This document shows, in pieces, positions 26,180 to 35,499 of a stretch of 64,000 nt of DNA. How positions within the stretch are numbered: the stretch's first letter is position 1; every line of letters starts with the position of its first letter. The notes below the pieces were generated by a model that had not been told where the DNA came from, did not search any database, and saw only the letters and a program-made list of their open reading frames with translations. The DNA lies in assembly GCA_964504665.1 (NCBI GenBank), contig CAZDEH010000002.1:1-64000 (forward strand), written 5' to 3'. Both the position numbers and the translations under genes were made by a program. The stretch comes from STC-54 sp964504665. GTDB lineage: Bacteria; Patescibacteriota; Microgenomatia; Daviesbacterales; UBA10151.

Positions 26180-27266
26180 GTAAAGATTTTACTAACTTCA
26201 ACAGATTAGATTGAAAGCTCTTTTTTGAAAAAAGTTTACTTCTATCTATCGCATTTTCCGATAATTTTATCCACAAATTATGATCTTTGGTAAGAATCAC
26301 AGTGAAATCTTTTAATTCATTAATCTGATTCCATAAAAATCCGGAAATTTTATTTTCCACTATCTCAGTTTGCCCTCCCTTATTAATTACAACAGGCACA
26401 CAACCTCCTGCCATTGCTTCTACAGTGGAGATCCCAAAGTGCTCCATTCGAGTAGGATCTCCTTCTCCAAATCCTGCAGCATGCCAATAAATACTTGCCT
26501 CTCCATAAAGCTGAACTAAATCTTTGAAGGGACAGTTTGGATAAAATTCTACTGGCAAATCTCTTGCTAAATCTTTTAGTTCCTGAATATAATCTTCACT
26601 TCCATCTATTGATCCCGCTAAGTGTAAACTCCATCCTGGTATCTGTTTGGTGTTGTACAATTCTGTAAAAACGCTAATCATCTCCTCGTGTTTCTTAGAT
26701 TTAGAAAAACTGGAAAATCTTCCAACAGACAGTATCTGCTTTTTTTTAAGAAGAGGAGAAAATTCTTCTATCCCTACTGGCGGGTAAAGAACTTGAGTTT
26801 TAACTGGCCATTCTTTTTCAATATAGCTTTGTGTAAATTTTGAATTGCAAATAGCTAAATCCCAGCTAGATAATTTCTTTTTACCCCAAAAATTATCAGT
26901 AGTAGTATTTTTAAAAGGAACTTGAAAATGAAGAATATTTTTTTTTGCTGTTGAATAAAAAATACTCCCATCTGTTAAATAGAAAAGAAGGTCATATTTT
27001 CTTAGGAAAAATACTTTTCCTAAAAAACCTGCNNNNNNNNNNTCAATAACACTGCCATGATCATAGATTTGAGCGATTTTTGAAAGATCTAAATGAAAAC
27101 GTGATGCAAGATTGTTTTTAACTTGTTCTGTGATTGAACTTTGTAGATGTTGATCAAGTAATAAATCAACTTTATGATCTGAGGACAAAATCTCAGCAAT
27201 CGTTAGCATATAACGTTCACCACCACCAAAGCTATCAAGATATGGAGTATAAATACCGACTCTCAT
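26172..27266 (-). CDS. GT4 family glycosyltransferase (contains a short assembly gap)
   Basis: A 364-aa GT-B enzyme. It begins MRVGIYTPYLDSFGGGERYM with the acceptor-side glycine loop, has VGRFSSFSKSKKHEEMI at the start of the donor domain and HFGISTVEAMAGGCVPVVI as the E-x7-E donor motif, then INKGGQTEIVE. The pattern resembles ALG11-type alpha-mannosyltransferases (WHAAGFGEGDPTRMEHFGIS). Ten N at 27033-27042 fall after HGSVI; the frame stays open across them, but the exact residues are unknown. The start overlaps the GT2 gene upstream by 4 nt. Confidence 0.9.
   Translation of the reverse strand: MRVGIYTPYLDSFGGGERYMLTIAEILSSDHKVDLLLDQHLQSSITEQVKNNLASRFHLDLSKIAQIYDHGSVIXXXXAGFLGKVFFLRKYDLLFYLTDGSIFYSTAKKNILHFQVPFKNTTTDNFWGKKKLSSWDLAICNSKFTQSYIEKEWPVKTQVLYPPVGIEEFSPLLKKKQILSVGRFSSFSKSKKHEEMISVFTELYNTKQIPGWSLHLAGSIDGSEDYIQELKDLARDLPVEFYPNCPFKDLVQLYGEASIYWHAAGFGEGDPTRMEHFGISTVEAMAGGCVPVVINKGGQTEIVENKISGFLWNQINELKDFTVILTKDHNLWIKLSENAIDRSKLFSKKSFQSNLLKLVKSLHE
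27033..27042. other. Assembly gap (10 N) inside a GT4 gene
   Basis: Ten N. The flanks do not show an evident shared end, and the coding frame is kept with ten unknown bases, so the gap may be of nearly correct size or differ by a multiple of three. Confidence 0.9.
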
Positions 27267-28069
27267 CTAGAAGTTAAATTTTCCTCAATCAATTTATGAT
27301 CAATATCATTGTAAACCTGATCTAAAGATTTAGGCTGTTGCATTTCCCATAACCTAATATAAGTTGTTAACAAACTAAAGGTTTGCAAAATTGCATCTAT
27401 AGTCCCAATTGAACCAGCAAAAAATCCCCGCCTGATGATACCTTGATAAAAAAGTTCTGTGAATAAAATCCTTAAAAATCTCCACCCGGACATCTTTGGG
27501 TGATGAGCGTCAAAGCGTAATTTAGCATCGATTTTAGACCATTGCAGATTCTTTAAAATAATTTGATCAACATTCCGGTGAGTCAAGTGTAAAAAAGAAT
27601 TTTTGGTATATCCAAGTTTTCCTTTAAATTCCATATGCTCATGCACCTCACCCACCCATTTTATAAAATCTTCTTTTTTAACTAATCTAATCACCCAATC
27701 AGGCCAAAAAGACCCATATTTTTGCTCAGAACCAAATATAATATTTCTTCTGGAAATTGCATACGCAGAATATTGATCTTTTAGAATTAACTTCAGAATC
27801 TCACTTTTTAATGGTTCCAGCACTCTTTCATCGGCATCAATATATAAAATCCAGTCACCTGATGACTTAGACATTGCCCATTCTTTTTGATTGACATAAT
27901 TATCAAACTCCCGCTGATAGATTTTTGCTCCAAATTTTTTAGCAATTTCAATAGTTTTATCTGAACTGTTTGAATCAACAACAATTATTTCATCAACCCA
28001 TTTGATTGACTGCAAACAGGCTTTAATTCTTTCTTCTTCGTTTTTTGTTAAAACAATCGCTGATATCAC
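27263..28069 (-). CDS. GT2 glycosyltransferase, WaaE-like
   Basis: A 268-aa GT2 enzyme with SAIVLTKNEEERIKACL, VVDSNSSDKT and ILYIDADERV (DADER 78-82), followed by VGEVHEHMEFKGKLGYTKN and a histidine motif LHLTHRN. It is of the WaaE/LPS-core type like 16733-17596 and 31421-32320. Its C-terminal part has two short hydrophobic stretches. It overlaps the GT4 gene downstream and the GT2 gene upstream by 4 nt each. Confidence 0.9.
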   Translation of the reverse strand: MISAIVLTKNEEERIKACLQSIKWVDEIIVVDSNSSDKTIEIAKKFGAKIYQREFDNYVNQKEWAMSKSSGDWILYIDADERVLEPLKSEILKLILKDQYSAYAISRRNIIFGSEQKYGSFWPDWVIRLVKKEDFIKWVGEVHEHMEFKGKLGYTKNSFLHLTHRNVDQIILKNLQWSKIDAKLRFDAHHPKMSGWRFLRILFTELFYQGIIRRGFFAGSIGTIDAILQTFSLLTTYIRLWEMQQPKSLDQVYNDIDHKLIEENLTSR

Positions 28070-28917
28070 TTAACAAACCTCCCTTTTCCAAAATTATCTA
28101 TTAAAAAATCAAATAAAGCCAGTCTTCTTATTGGATTTAAAATATTTCTTAATCCTTCTCGAAATAATGCAAATCTAGTTCTAAATGGTAAAAATTTAGA
28201 AGCAAAGAGCATTCGGTTGCGGGTAATAAAATAATCCTGCAAAGACGAACCCAGACCGGCTGACTTGGCATTTTCATGATATACTATGGCTCTTGGATTG
28301 TATAAAATTTTAAATCCCATTTTTTTTGCTCTGTAACAAAAATCCATATCTTCTAGATACATAAAATATTTTTCATCAAACAAACCAATTTTCTTAAAAA
28401 CACCGCTTTTTACAAACATCGCTCCTCCGGTTACAAACTCTGTTGCTTCGATCTTATCATATTGCCCTTCATCTTTTTCATCAACACCTTTATGACCCCC
28501 TAATACATTTGCCAAATCCAAAATTCCTCCTGCATACCAAATCGTTTCCTTATCATTAAAAATAATTTTTGGACCAACTATTCCTGCTCGTCCTTTTTCA
28601 GACTCAGCCACTAAGCTACTAATAGCCATTTTTGTTACTTCCGTATCTGGGTTAAGAATGAATATATAATCTGCACCATGATCTATTGCTTTCTTAATAC
28701 CTAAATTATTACCACCAGTATATCCCAAGTTATCTCTGCTTTGAATAAATACTATATCTTTCATGTTTTTAATTTCTTTTGCTATTCCATCTTCTGAATT
28801 ATTATCAACAACAATAATTTCGATATTTTGGTAGTCAGATTTTTTAACTGACTGTATACACCAAAGTGCTTCTTTTTTAACTTTATAGTTCAGGATAACT
28901 ACGATCACTTTTTTCAT
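28066..28917 (-). CDS. GT2 glycosyltransferase, rhamnosyltransferase-like
   Basis: A 283-aa enzyme with VIVVILNYKVKKEAL, IVVDNNSEDG, NLGYTGGNNLGIKKA, FILNPDTEV (NPD 89-91) and the C-terminal KYFMYLEDMDFCYRAKKMG motif, which is the ED.D.C.R signature of the WbbL/RfbF-type rhamnosyltransferase group. It is close in design to the GT2 half of 24170-26179. Inverting transfer of a deoxyhexose to a lipid-linked glycan is the likely role. It is 17 nt downstream of the YfhO gene. Confidence 0.9.
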   Translation of the reverse strand: MKKVIVVILNYKVKKEALWCIQSVKKSDYQNIEIIVVDNNSEDGIAKEIKNMKDIVFIQSRDNLGYTGGNNLGIKKAIDHGADYIFILNPDTEVTKMAISSLVAESEKGRAGIVGPKIIFNDKETIWYAGGILDLANVLGGHKGVDEKDEGQYDKIEATEFVTGGAMFVKSGVFKKIGLFDEKYFMYLEDMDFCYRAKKMGFKILYNPRAIVYHENAKSAGLGSSLQDYFITRNRMLFASKFLPFRTRFALFREGLRNILNPIRRLALFDFLIDNFGKGRFVK

Positions 28918-28934
28918 TGATTATGATCTTCTTT

Positions 28935-31406
28935 CTATAACTGTTGCCTTTTCTTGATAAAACTCACTATCCCAAAACCAACTAAAATAATCAAGCTTAA
29001 TAAAGAAATTACTAACCCTATTTTAAAACTTTCCGGTTGGTATTTTAATTCCACAATATGTTCCCCTTTTGGGACTTTTACAGCCGTCAAAGCTAAGTTA
29101 GCTTTGTACAAAGTAGTCTTCTCCCCATCAACAAAAGCTTGCCAACCGGGATAAAATGCTTTAGATATATTTAAAAAATTTTCTTTTGGTGTTGACACTT
29201 TAAACTGCGTAAAAAGAGGTAAATCCTTTACGACAGCAACATAACCAACACTTTCATTATAGTAATTGATATCTGAACAATTAATCAACATCAGTTTACG
29301 GGGGTTGTAATTTTTTTGAAAAAGTTTTTTAACGATTTCGTCTTCAGAATCCATACACTCAGTATTTTGACTAAACCAACCAAGCCCTAAATTAGTAGTA
29401 TTCTCGATAATCCTCACCGTTCCGAAATTATAAAATTCTTTAAATTTAGAAGTTAAAAACTTACCAAACGGCTCACCATGTTTGTCTGGATAAGCCCCAG
29501 GTATGTTTCTATTAATAACCGCTATGTATTTTACATCAAGAGTATCGTAAAGAACTGAAGAAGGATCAGCAATATCAATATATCTTGAGTACTGTCCTAA
29601 TTTTTCGTTATTTATAAGAACCATATATTTTGCAGTTAACAAAGGAACAAGGGTGTTTTGGCCAGAAGCAGCCTTTAACCCATACGGGTACCAAGTATTA
29701 GAAGGAAAAATTTCTCCTCTCTCTTTATCAAACCGATGATATCCAAGATTATTTTTTAGAGTCGTTATTACCTCCGTTTCAGGATAAAATATTCTTGCAG
29801 GAGTAAAAACAATATACTTATTAGTTGATTGCATAATACCTAGTATAAGGAGTATAAATATAATTCCTAAGAATATACGTGAAGAAAACTTAATAAAGAT
29901 AAATGAGATGGCAGTAAATAACATTGTCACAAAAGGAATCAAAGAATTACGTAAAGCAATTTGATGGTTGTTTAGTTCGGTAGTTATTCCTCTTATTATT
30001 TTTTCTCCTTGAAACCCAATATCTGGATATTTATTTTCTCCAATTTTCAAAAAATTATCTGTGGATAAATTCATATTACTTAAGTAAATCTTCGAGAGTA
30101 ATAACCCTCCAATAATACCCATAAGGATAGCAATCGGGAGAATTAATTCAAAAAATCTGTATCTCTTATTAATGATTAATTCATTAAGTTGTTTGGCAGC
30201 CAAAACGGTCGCAGATAAATCGAAAACAAAAAGAATCCTTGCTGCAACTGCAGATTTTAAGCCTAAGAAATTTCTCTCTGAAATAAGGTAATGACTTAAA
30301 CTATTATCTGTTGCTAACAATAAGCTTAAGAGTATAAAAATATAAAATATTAAATACCTCTTAACAAAAGTGGCTTTTGTTAACAATCCTATTATGAATA
30401 AGAAAAGCGTTACTATTGGTAGAGAAAAGGCAAAGTTATCATAGCTACCACTACCCCAATAATTACCGGTAGCTGGGTTACCAAAAAAATCCGGAATAAA
30501 TAGAGTAAGAATATGTTTAAAGGGGAGGAATTGAATACTTCCGGCTGAAGCCGTAACATCATCAAACCTGATTGATAGACTTAATGCTTCTAAACCCGGT
30601 AATAATTGGACTGCTGACAATGCTATTCCACTAATTAAACCTATACCATAAAGAGTAGCCTTTACAGGCCAATGGGATAAATCTCCACTAAGTCGGTATA
30701 AAAAATATAAACCACCAAATACTAGTGAAAAAATACTAATCTGAGGATACCCCGAGAAAAGTTGGATGGCAATTACAAGTCCAAGTATAAAAGAAAAAAT
30801 TAATTTCCTGGTTTGTATAATTTTCTCAACTAAGAGTAAAATTAGCGGGAAGAAAACTAATGTGTACCCGATGGTATTATATTCCATCCAAACTATCGAA
30901 AAACCGGAGAAACTAAAAGATAATGCACCAAATAATGCAGCAAACTTACTCAAACCTATACTGCGTAAGAATAAAAATGATGCTCCACTAATTAATAACG
31001 GTTGTAAAATTATTTGAATACTCCAGGCAAACTGGGGGGGCATTAAAAAAAATAGAATATTTACTGGATTAAGCAATGCTGCCTGAAAATTAGCCAATAG
31101 CGGAACCCCCAATAAAGAGCTGGGATCCCAAAGAGGTAAAATTCCAGCTTTTATCATCTCAATTCCTAAAATTCTCCAGGGATAAATAATGGAAATAACA
31201 TCTGAAGGAAGTGGGTTTTTTACAGGAACACCCACTACATATTCCCATTTACTATCCAACCACGGATAGTAAGCACCAACTAAAATATCTGAAGGAACAG
31301 GTAATAAACCTTTTACAAAAAAATCCCTAAAGACCAAAAAAACGATAAATAAAATTACCAGTAATGACCAAAACCGATACCCAAATCCCATTATCCGGCT
31401 TTTCAT
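28935..31406 (-). CDS. YfhO family large membrane protein
   Basis: An 823-aa polytopic protein with about twelve helices and a large C-terminal outer domain (about 500-795) closed by a last helix and a basic tail. The first outer loop has LLPVPSDILVGAYYPW and, after YPWRILGIEMIKAG, the stretch LPLWDPSSLLGVPLLANFQA, typical of YfhO proteins. The C-terminal region contains AFYPGWQAFVDGEKTTLYK and PKGEHIVELKY. YfhO homologues in Firmicutes are glycosyltransferases acting on lipoteichoic acid or related polymers. Here it is the second gene of a 21.5 kb minus-strand run. Its substrate is unknown. Confidence 0.88.
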   Translation of the reverse strand: MKSRIMGFGYRFWSLLVILFIVFLVFRDFFVKGLLPVPSDILVGAYYPWLDSKWEYVVGVPVKNPLPSDVISIIYPWRILGIEMIKAGILPLWDPSSLLGVPLLANFQAALLNPVNILFFLMPPQFAWSIQIILQPLLISGASFLFLRSIGLSKFAALFGALSFSFSGFSIVWMEYNTIGYTLVFFPLILLLVEKIIQTRKLIFSFILGLVIAIQLFSGYPQISIFSLVFGGLYFLYRLSGDLSHWPVKATLYGIGLISGIALSAVQLLPGLEALSLSIRFDDVTASAGSIQFLPFKHILTLFIPDFFGNPATGNYWGSGSYDNFAFSLPIVTLFLFIIGLLTKATFVKRYLIFYIFILLSLLLATDNSLSHYLISERNFLGLKSAVAARILFVFDLSATVLAAKQLNELIINKRYRFFELILPIAILMGIIGGLLLSKIYLSNMNLSTDNFLKIGENKYPDIGFQGEKIIRGITTELNNHQIALRNSLIPFVTMLFTAISFIFIKFSSRIFLGIIFILLILGIMQSTNKYIVFTPARIFYPETEVITTLKNNLGYHRFDKERGEIFPSNTWYPYGLKAASGQNTLVPLLTAKYMVLINNEKLGQYSRYIDIADPSSVLYDTLDVKYIAVINRNIPGAYPDKHGEPFGKFLTSKFKEFYNFGTVRIIENTTNLGLGWFSQNTECMDSEDEIVKKLFQKNYNPRKLMLINCSDINYYNESVGYVAVVKDLPLFTQFKVSTPKENFLNISKAFYPGWQAFVDGEKTTLYKANLALTAVKVPKGEHIVELKYQPESFKIGLVISLLSLIILVGFGIVSFIKKRQQL

Positions 31407-31420
31407 AATTATTATGTAGA

Positions 31421-32320
31421 TTAAATAAGTTTGTTTTTAAAGCGTTGCCAGGTTGAATATAAACGATTGTTAGAAAGATTCCCATATTTAAACCAATATT
31501 GAATTTCTCTACCTGTTTTTTTGCTTTCAGCTACAACCTCTTTAAAACTTAGATTTTGTTCCTTAAATTTCTCTATTTCCCAAACTTTTAAATACATCAG
31601 TAGAAAGGAAAACGATTGTAAAAAACTTAATGCCAACCCATGTAATCCATCTTCAAAGCCTCTGTTAGCAAAATATCTACTTAAAAATTCGCCAACAGGT
31701 TTATGGATTAAATCAATCCAATTAAATTTATATCCGCTTTTAACTAATTCTTCAGATTGGACAGAAGTATAACGATCTATTCGTTTAATAAACTGCGATA
31801 TACTCTCATAATGATGATGAATAATCGCTAAATCTTCTTCATCATCAAGACGTAAACCCAGCCCTGTTGTTTTAGGCGGTCTGTGTATTTCATCTCCCCA
31901 AACTACACTGACCTTCCTAAATAATCTAATATTATAATCTGGCCACCACATTGAATTTTTCATCCATTTACCAAAAATAATATTTTGTCTGGGGATTTCC
32001 ACATACGAAATTTCATCAATATCTGCAATTTCCTGCAGTTTTTTTGCTAAATCACTAGATATTTCTTCATCCGGATCCAAAATCAATACCCAGTTATTTG
32101 AGGCTTGGGAAATATTAAAATTACGAGCCAATTCAACATATTTTTTGGGGCTATGAAAAACTACTTTTGCACCCATTCCCCGAGCTACTTCTGCTGTTTT
32201 ATCACAAGAGTGCATATCGCAAACAACAATTTCATCTGCCCATTTTACAGATTCAAGACATCTGGCAATGTTTTTTTCATCATTAATGGTATTAATTACC
32301 ACAGAAATCTTTTTACCCAT
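31421..32320 (-). CDS. GT2 glycosyltransferase, WaaE-like (first gene of the long minus-strand run)
   Basis: A 299-aa GT2 enzyme with KISVVINTINDEKNIA, VVCDMHSCDKT and LILDPDEEIS (DPDEE 82-86), followed by IPRQNIIFGKWMKNSMWWP and HHYESISQFIKR. The WaaE-like pattern links it to 16733-17596 and 27263-28069, though the second acidic motif is DPD rather than DAD. The ATG at 32320 is six bases after a TAAGAT box with a TTTACA -35 element, so it heads the transcription unit that runs to 10765. Confidence 0.88.
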   Translation of the reverse strand: MGKKISVVINTINDEKNIARCLESVKWADEIVVCDMHSCDKTAEVARGMGAKVVFHSPKKYVELARNFNISQASNNWVLILDPDEEISSDLAKKLQEIADIDEISYVEIPRQNIIFGKWMKNSMWWPDYNIRLFRKVSVVWGDEIHRPPKTTGLGLRLDDEEDLAIIHHHYESISQFIKRIDRYTSVQSEELVKSGYKFNWIDLIHKPVGEFLSRYFANRGFEDGLHGLALSFLQSFSFLLMYLKVWEIEKFKEQNLSFKEVVAESKKTGREIQYWFKYGNLSNNRLYSTWQRFKNKLI

Positions 32321-32326
32321 ACCTAA

Positions 32327-32355
32327 ATCTTACTAATTACCACGCCATATGTAAA
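32327..32355 (-). promoter_or_regulatory. Promoter of the 32320-10765 operon
   Basis: Read on the minus strand: -35 TTTACA (32350-32355), a 17-nt spacer, -10 TAAGAT (32327-32332), then six bases to the ATG at 32320. The start site would fall at or next to the A of ATG, predicting a leaderless mRNA. Confidence 0.55.
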
Positions 32356-32372
32356 TCGGGGTTCTTTTCCAA

Positions 32373-32378
32373 TATAAT
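32373..32378 (+). promoter_or_regulatory. -10 box for the plus-strand GT39-like gene at 32387
   Basis: A perfect TATAAT lies eight bases before the ATG at 32387. No convincing -35 element is present 16-18 nt upstream. The 66-bp intergenic region thus appears to hold two divergent promoters. Confidence 0.45.
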
Positions 32379-32386
32379 AAGCTTAT

Positions 32387-34110
32387 ATGAATTTTTGCTT
32401 AAAACATAAATTTTCAATCATTTTTTTCTTCATTCTTTTTTTAACCTTCCTTTTCCGTATACTTTTTGTTTTAAACTATAATTTTCCCTTTACCATGGAT
32501 CAAGGCAGAGATATGTTGGATATTAGAAACATAGCAGTGGGAAAGCATTTTACCCTAATTGGTCCTACCACCAGCATTAATGGAGTCTATCTGGGACCTT
32601 TTTACTATTACTTTAATTTATTTCCTTTTTTGTTTAGTAAAGGAAACCCCGCAGCAATTTTATATTGGCAAGTAATATGGTTTCAATTATCAGTTGGCGT
32701 CTTATGGTGGGTCATTAAAAAATATTCTCCTCTTTTAGCACTATTGACAGCTGTAATATTACTCTTAGCTCCAACGTTTTTTTATCAAAATAGATACGCA
32801 TGGACAGCAAACGCTGCACCAATTTTTGTAACATTTTTCTTCAGCTCTCTTTNNNNNNNNNNNNNNNNNNNNNNNNNNNNNNNNNNNNNNNNNNNNNNNN
32901 NNNNNNNNNNNNNNNNNNNNNNNNNNNNNNNNNNNNNNNNNNNNNNNNNNNNGCATGGACAGCAAACGCTGCACCAATTTTTGTAACATTTTTCTTCAGC
33001 TCTCTTTTGTGGCTACTGTATAAAAAAACTTTACCCAAAGCATTTTTAACAGGACTTATTGCCGGAGCGGTATTCCAAATTGAGGCAGCTTTCGGTATAT
33101 TTCTTGCTCCTTTTGCGATTCTGTTTCTACTTTACCGGAAATCAAACATTAAAATCATCTTTTTTCTTTTTTCAGGTTTCAGTACTACGCTTATCCCTCA
33201 ATTTCTTTTTGAGTTAAGGCATAATTTTGTGATGACTCATACATTTCTTAATGAGATAACAGGGGCAAGTTCTATTTTAGGAGATAAATTATCAATACCC
33301 AATACTCTGATTAGTCATTTTTTGAATTTCACATATATCACTCATGGTTTTTTTATACTACCTAATTTATTCTCCCAATATTTCTTTTTACTAGCCTTGA
33401 TTTATTTATTTATTAAACTCAGAAATCATAAGTTTACGGAAAATATGTCACTTGTTTTTCTTTTATCGATTATATTTATTATTTTTGCATACTTTTTTTA
33501 TAGCTTTTACCTATATCCGATTAAGGGATGGTATCTTAATGGTCTTTATATTCCCTTTGCAATTATTTTAGCCTTTTTCTTTAAAGACTTATTAGAATCA
33601 TCAAAAAAACTAGTCTCGATCTCAAGCTTAGTCTTAATACTGGGGCTTTTATTTATAAATATATTCTCTCAAATAAATCAAATCCCCCAAGATAGTACAA
33701 CTCGTTCAGGAGACCGTAGTAATATCAGAAACGAGCTTGAAGCAATTGATTGGGTTTATCAAAAAGCCAATGGTCAAGGATTTAAAGTTTTTAATTATAT
33801 TCCTTCAGTTTATGATTATCCTTATCAGTATCTTTTTTGGTGGTACGGTGAATCTAAATACGGTTATCGACCTACGGTCATTTCTTACCTAGAAAATGTT
33901 CCGGAGTATATTCAAAATAATACATCTTTTCTAACAAATACAAGATCGCTTAATAATAATTATCCAACTTTTCTAATAATGGAAAAGGATCATGACATGC
34001 CAATTCGCCAATACGCCTGGTTAGGAAATTTTACAAAATTATGTAAGTTAGAAAGTAAGATATTTCCTTGGGAAACAGAAATTCAAATGCTTCAACAATG
34101 TCAGAAATGA
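32387..34110 (+). CDS. GT39-like glycosyltransferase, DQGRD subfamily (interrupted by a false gap)
   Basis: A polytopic enzyme whose first outer loop reads FTMDQGRDMLDIRNIA with Asp38 in the catalytic position, followed by LIGPTTSINGVYLGPFYYY. After about eleven helices a short C-terminal outer domain ends near SKIFPWETEIQ. The window shows two overlapping frames because 100 N (32853-32952) are flanked by two identical 55-bp copies. Deleting one copy plus the N run (155 nt) joins the frames into a single protein of about 522 aa, reading YAWTANAAPIFVTFFFSSLL. It shares the D(Q/E)GRDML loop with 51141-52676. The stop overlaps the next start as ATGA. Confidence 0.85.
32798..33007. repeat. Identical 55-bp ends flanking 100 N: unmerged contig overlap
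   Basis: Bases 32798-32852 and 32953-33007 are identical, starting gcatggacagcaaacgctgc and ending in cagctctcttt, on either side of a 100-N run. This is best explained as one sequence present at both contig ends that the scaffolder did not merge, not as a biological direct repeat. Confidence 0.92.
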
Positions 34111-35486
34111 AAAAAAACTATATTATTTTAATCTTTATTCTATCTCTAGCAGCATTTTTAAGACTCTACCGCTTACCGGAGATGGCTAGTTTTGATTTTG
34201 ATCAAGAGTACGCGGCTAATTTTGCCTACAATGTTTTACGGGTATACCCTATTCAACTCATCGGACAGGGCTTATCTGTTGAGGGTCTTTTTATGGGACC
34301 TTGGTATTTTTATTATTTAGTACCTTTTTTTGCTGTAACCAATCTTCATCCTCTTGGAGGGGTTATTGGTTCAGTTATTCTTTCCCTTTTTATCATTCTT
34401 ACTTATTTTTTGGTTGGAAAAAGTCTTTTTGGAATTAAGGCAGGAATTATTGCCGCTTTTATTAGAAGTCTTCTATCTACTGAGATGGGGAACGACTTAA
34501 GCATGGCTCCTGCTTATGCCAGTGAGCTAATAGTACTTATTACCTGGGTACTGTTTTATAAATATTGGCAGGGACAAACAAAATACTTACTAATTTTAGG
34601 TTTTGTGTTCGGCTTATATACCAGTATCCATCCAATTCTTTTTCCTTTTTATTTTGTTTTCCTAACACTGCTAATACTAAAAAGAAAACTGCCGGATATT
34701 AAATATCTCTTTCTCAGCGTTTTTGCTTTTATTCTTCCGATAGTTCCTCTTATAATCTTTGAATATCTGCACAATTTCCTGGAGGTAAAGCGACTGGCTG
34801 AATTGTTTTCTACAAGCCCCGCTGAGGGTGGAAGAACTTATGAAATCATCAAGTATTTATCTTTAAATGCGGGAGAGCCTCAAAGAATTTTAAATCTTAA
34901 TTTTATTCCGGAACAGTTTTTTACAATCTTATTTCTTACCATCATAATTATTCTTGCTTTCAAAGGGGTTGGATTTTGGAAAGATAAATTCCACAAGTAT
35001 TTTCTGTTTATCGCCTACTTTGTTTTCCTGATTTATTATACTTTTTTTCCTACTCATGTCCCGGAATACTATTTCCAGGGTTTAACTACTCTGGCAATTC
35101 TTTATATACCCGCCAACCTTGCTCTTATGGTAAAACACCGTTTATTGAGAATATTACTAATAATAATCATTATAAATTTTACTTTTGTTAATATTCAAAG
35201 CTTAATTGGCAAATGGAATAATCCCTCACTCATCACCCTCTATAATAAAGATGTGATTGTCCGGGAAATTATCAAAAGAACTTCACCCAATCAAGAATTT
35301 TATGTCTCTTATATCAAAGAGCCAGGCTGGAACTTTGGCTTCGATTATCTTTTTAAATATTACGGTAGAATCCCCCAGACTAGAGAGGCTAAACCACCTG
35401 TCTACACCATAGTCATCCCTAAAGCATTATCTCTAGATAGTTTAGATCTCGTCTATGGTAATATCGGCCTCATTTTACCAAAGTAA
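34107..35486 (+). CDS. GT39-like glycosyltransferase, LYLGP-loop subfamily
   Basis: A 459-aa polytopic protein from the ATG at 34107, which overlaps the previous stop as ATGA; an upstream in-frame ATG lies inside the preceding gene. The first helix KKNYIILIFILSLAAFLRLY is followed by FDFDQEYAANFAYNVL (Asp32-Gln33-Glu34) and LIGQGLSVEGLFMGPWYFYY, the same loop design as its neighbour and 51141-52676. About ten helices and a short outer C-terminus follow. The 3' end faces the minus-strand gene at 35500 across only 13 nt. Confidence 0.82.
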   Translation: MKKNYIILIFILSLAAFLRLYRLPEMASFDFDQEYAANFAYNVLRVYPIQLIGQGLSVEGLFMGPWYFYYLVPFFAVTNLHPLGGVIGSVILSLFIILTYFLVGKSLFGIKAGIIAAFIRSLLSTEMGNDLSMAPAYASELIVLITWVLFYKYWQGQTKYLLILGFVFGLYTSIHPILFPFYFVFLTLLILKRKLPDIKYLFLSVFAFILPIVPLIIFEYLHNFLEVKRLAELFSTSPAEGGRTYEIIKYLSLNAGEPQRILNLNFIPEQFFTILFLTIIIILAFKGVGFWKDKFHKYFLFIAYFVFLIYYTFFPTHVPEYYFQGLTTLAILYIPANLALMVKHRLLRILLIIIIINFTFVNIQSLIGKWNNPSLITLYNKDVIVREIIKRTSPNQEFYVSYIKEPGWNFGFDYLFKYYGRIPQTREAKPPVYTIVIPKALSLDSLDLVYGNIGLILPK

Positions 35487-35499
35487 AAATACTAAAAAG

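Noticed and set aside
32798..33007. Direct 55-bp repeat that could mark a target-site duplication or mobile element
   Set aside because: The copies lie exactly at both edges of a 100-N scaffold gap, and deleting one copy plus the gap restores a single open frame, so it is an assembly artefact.
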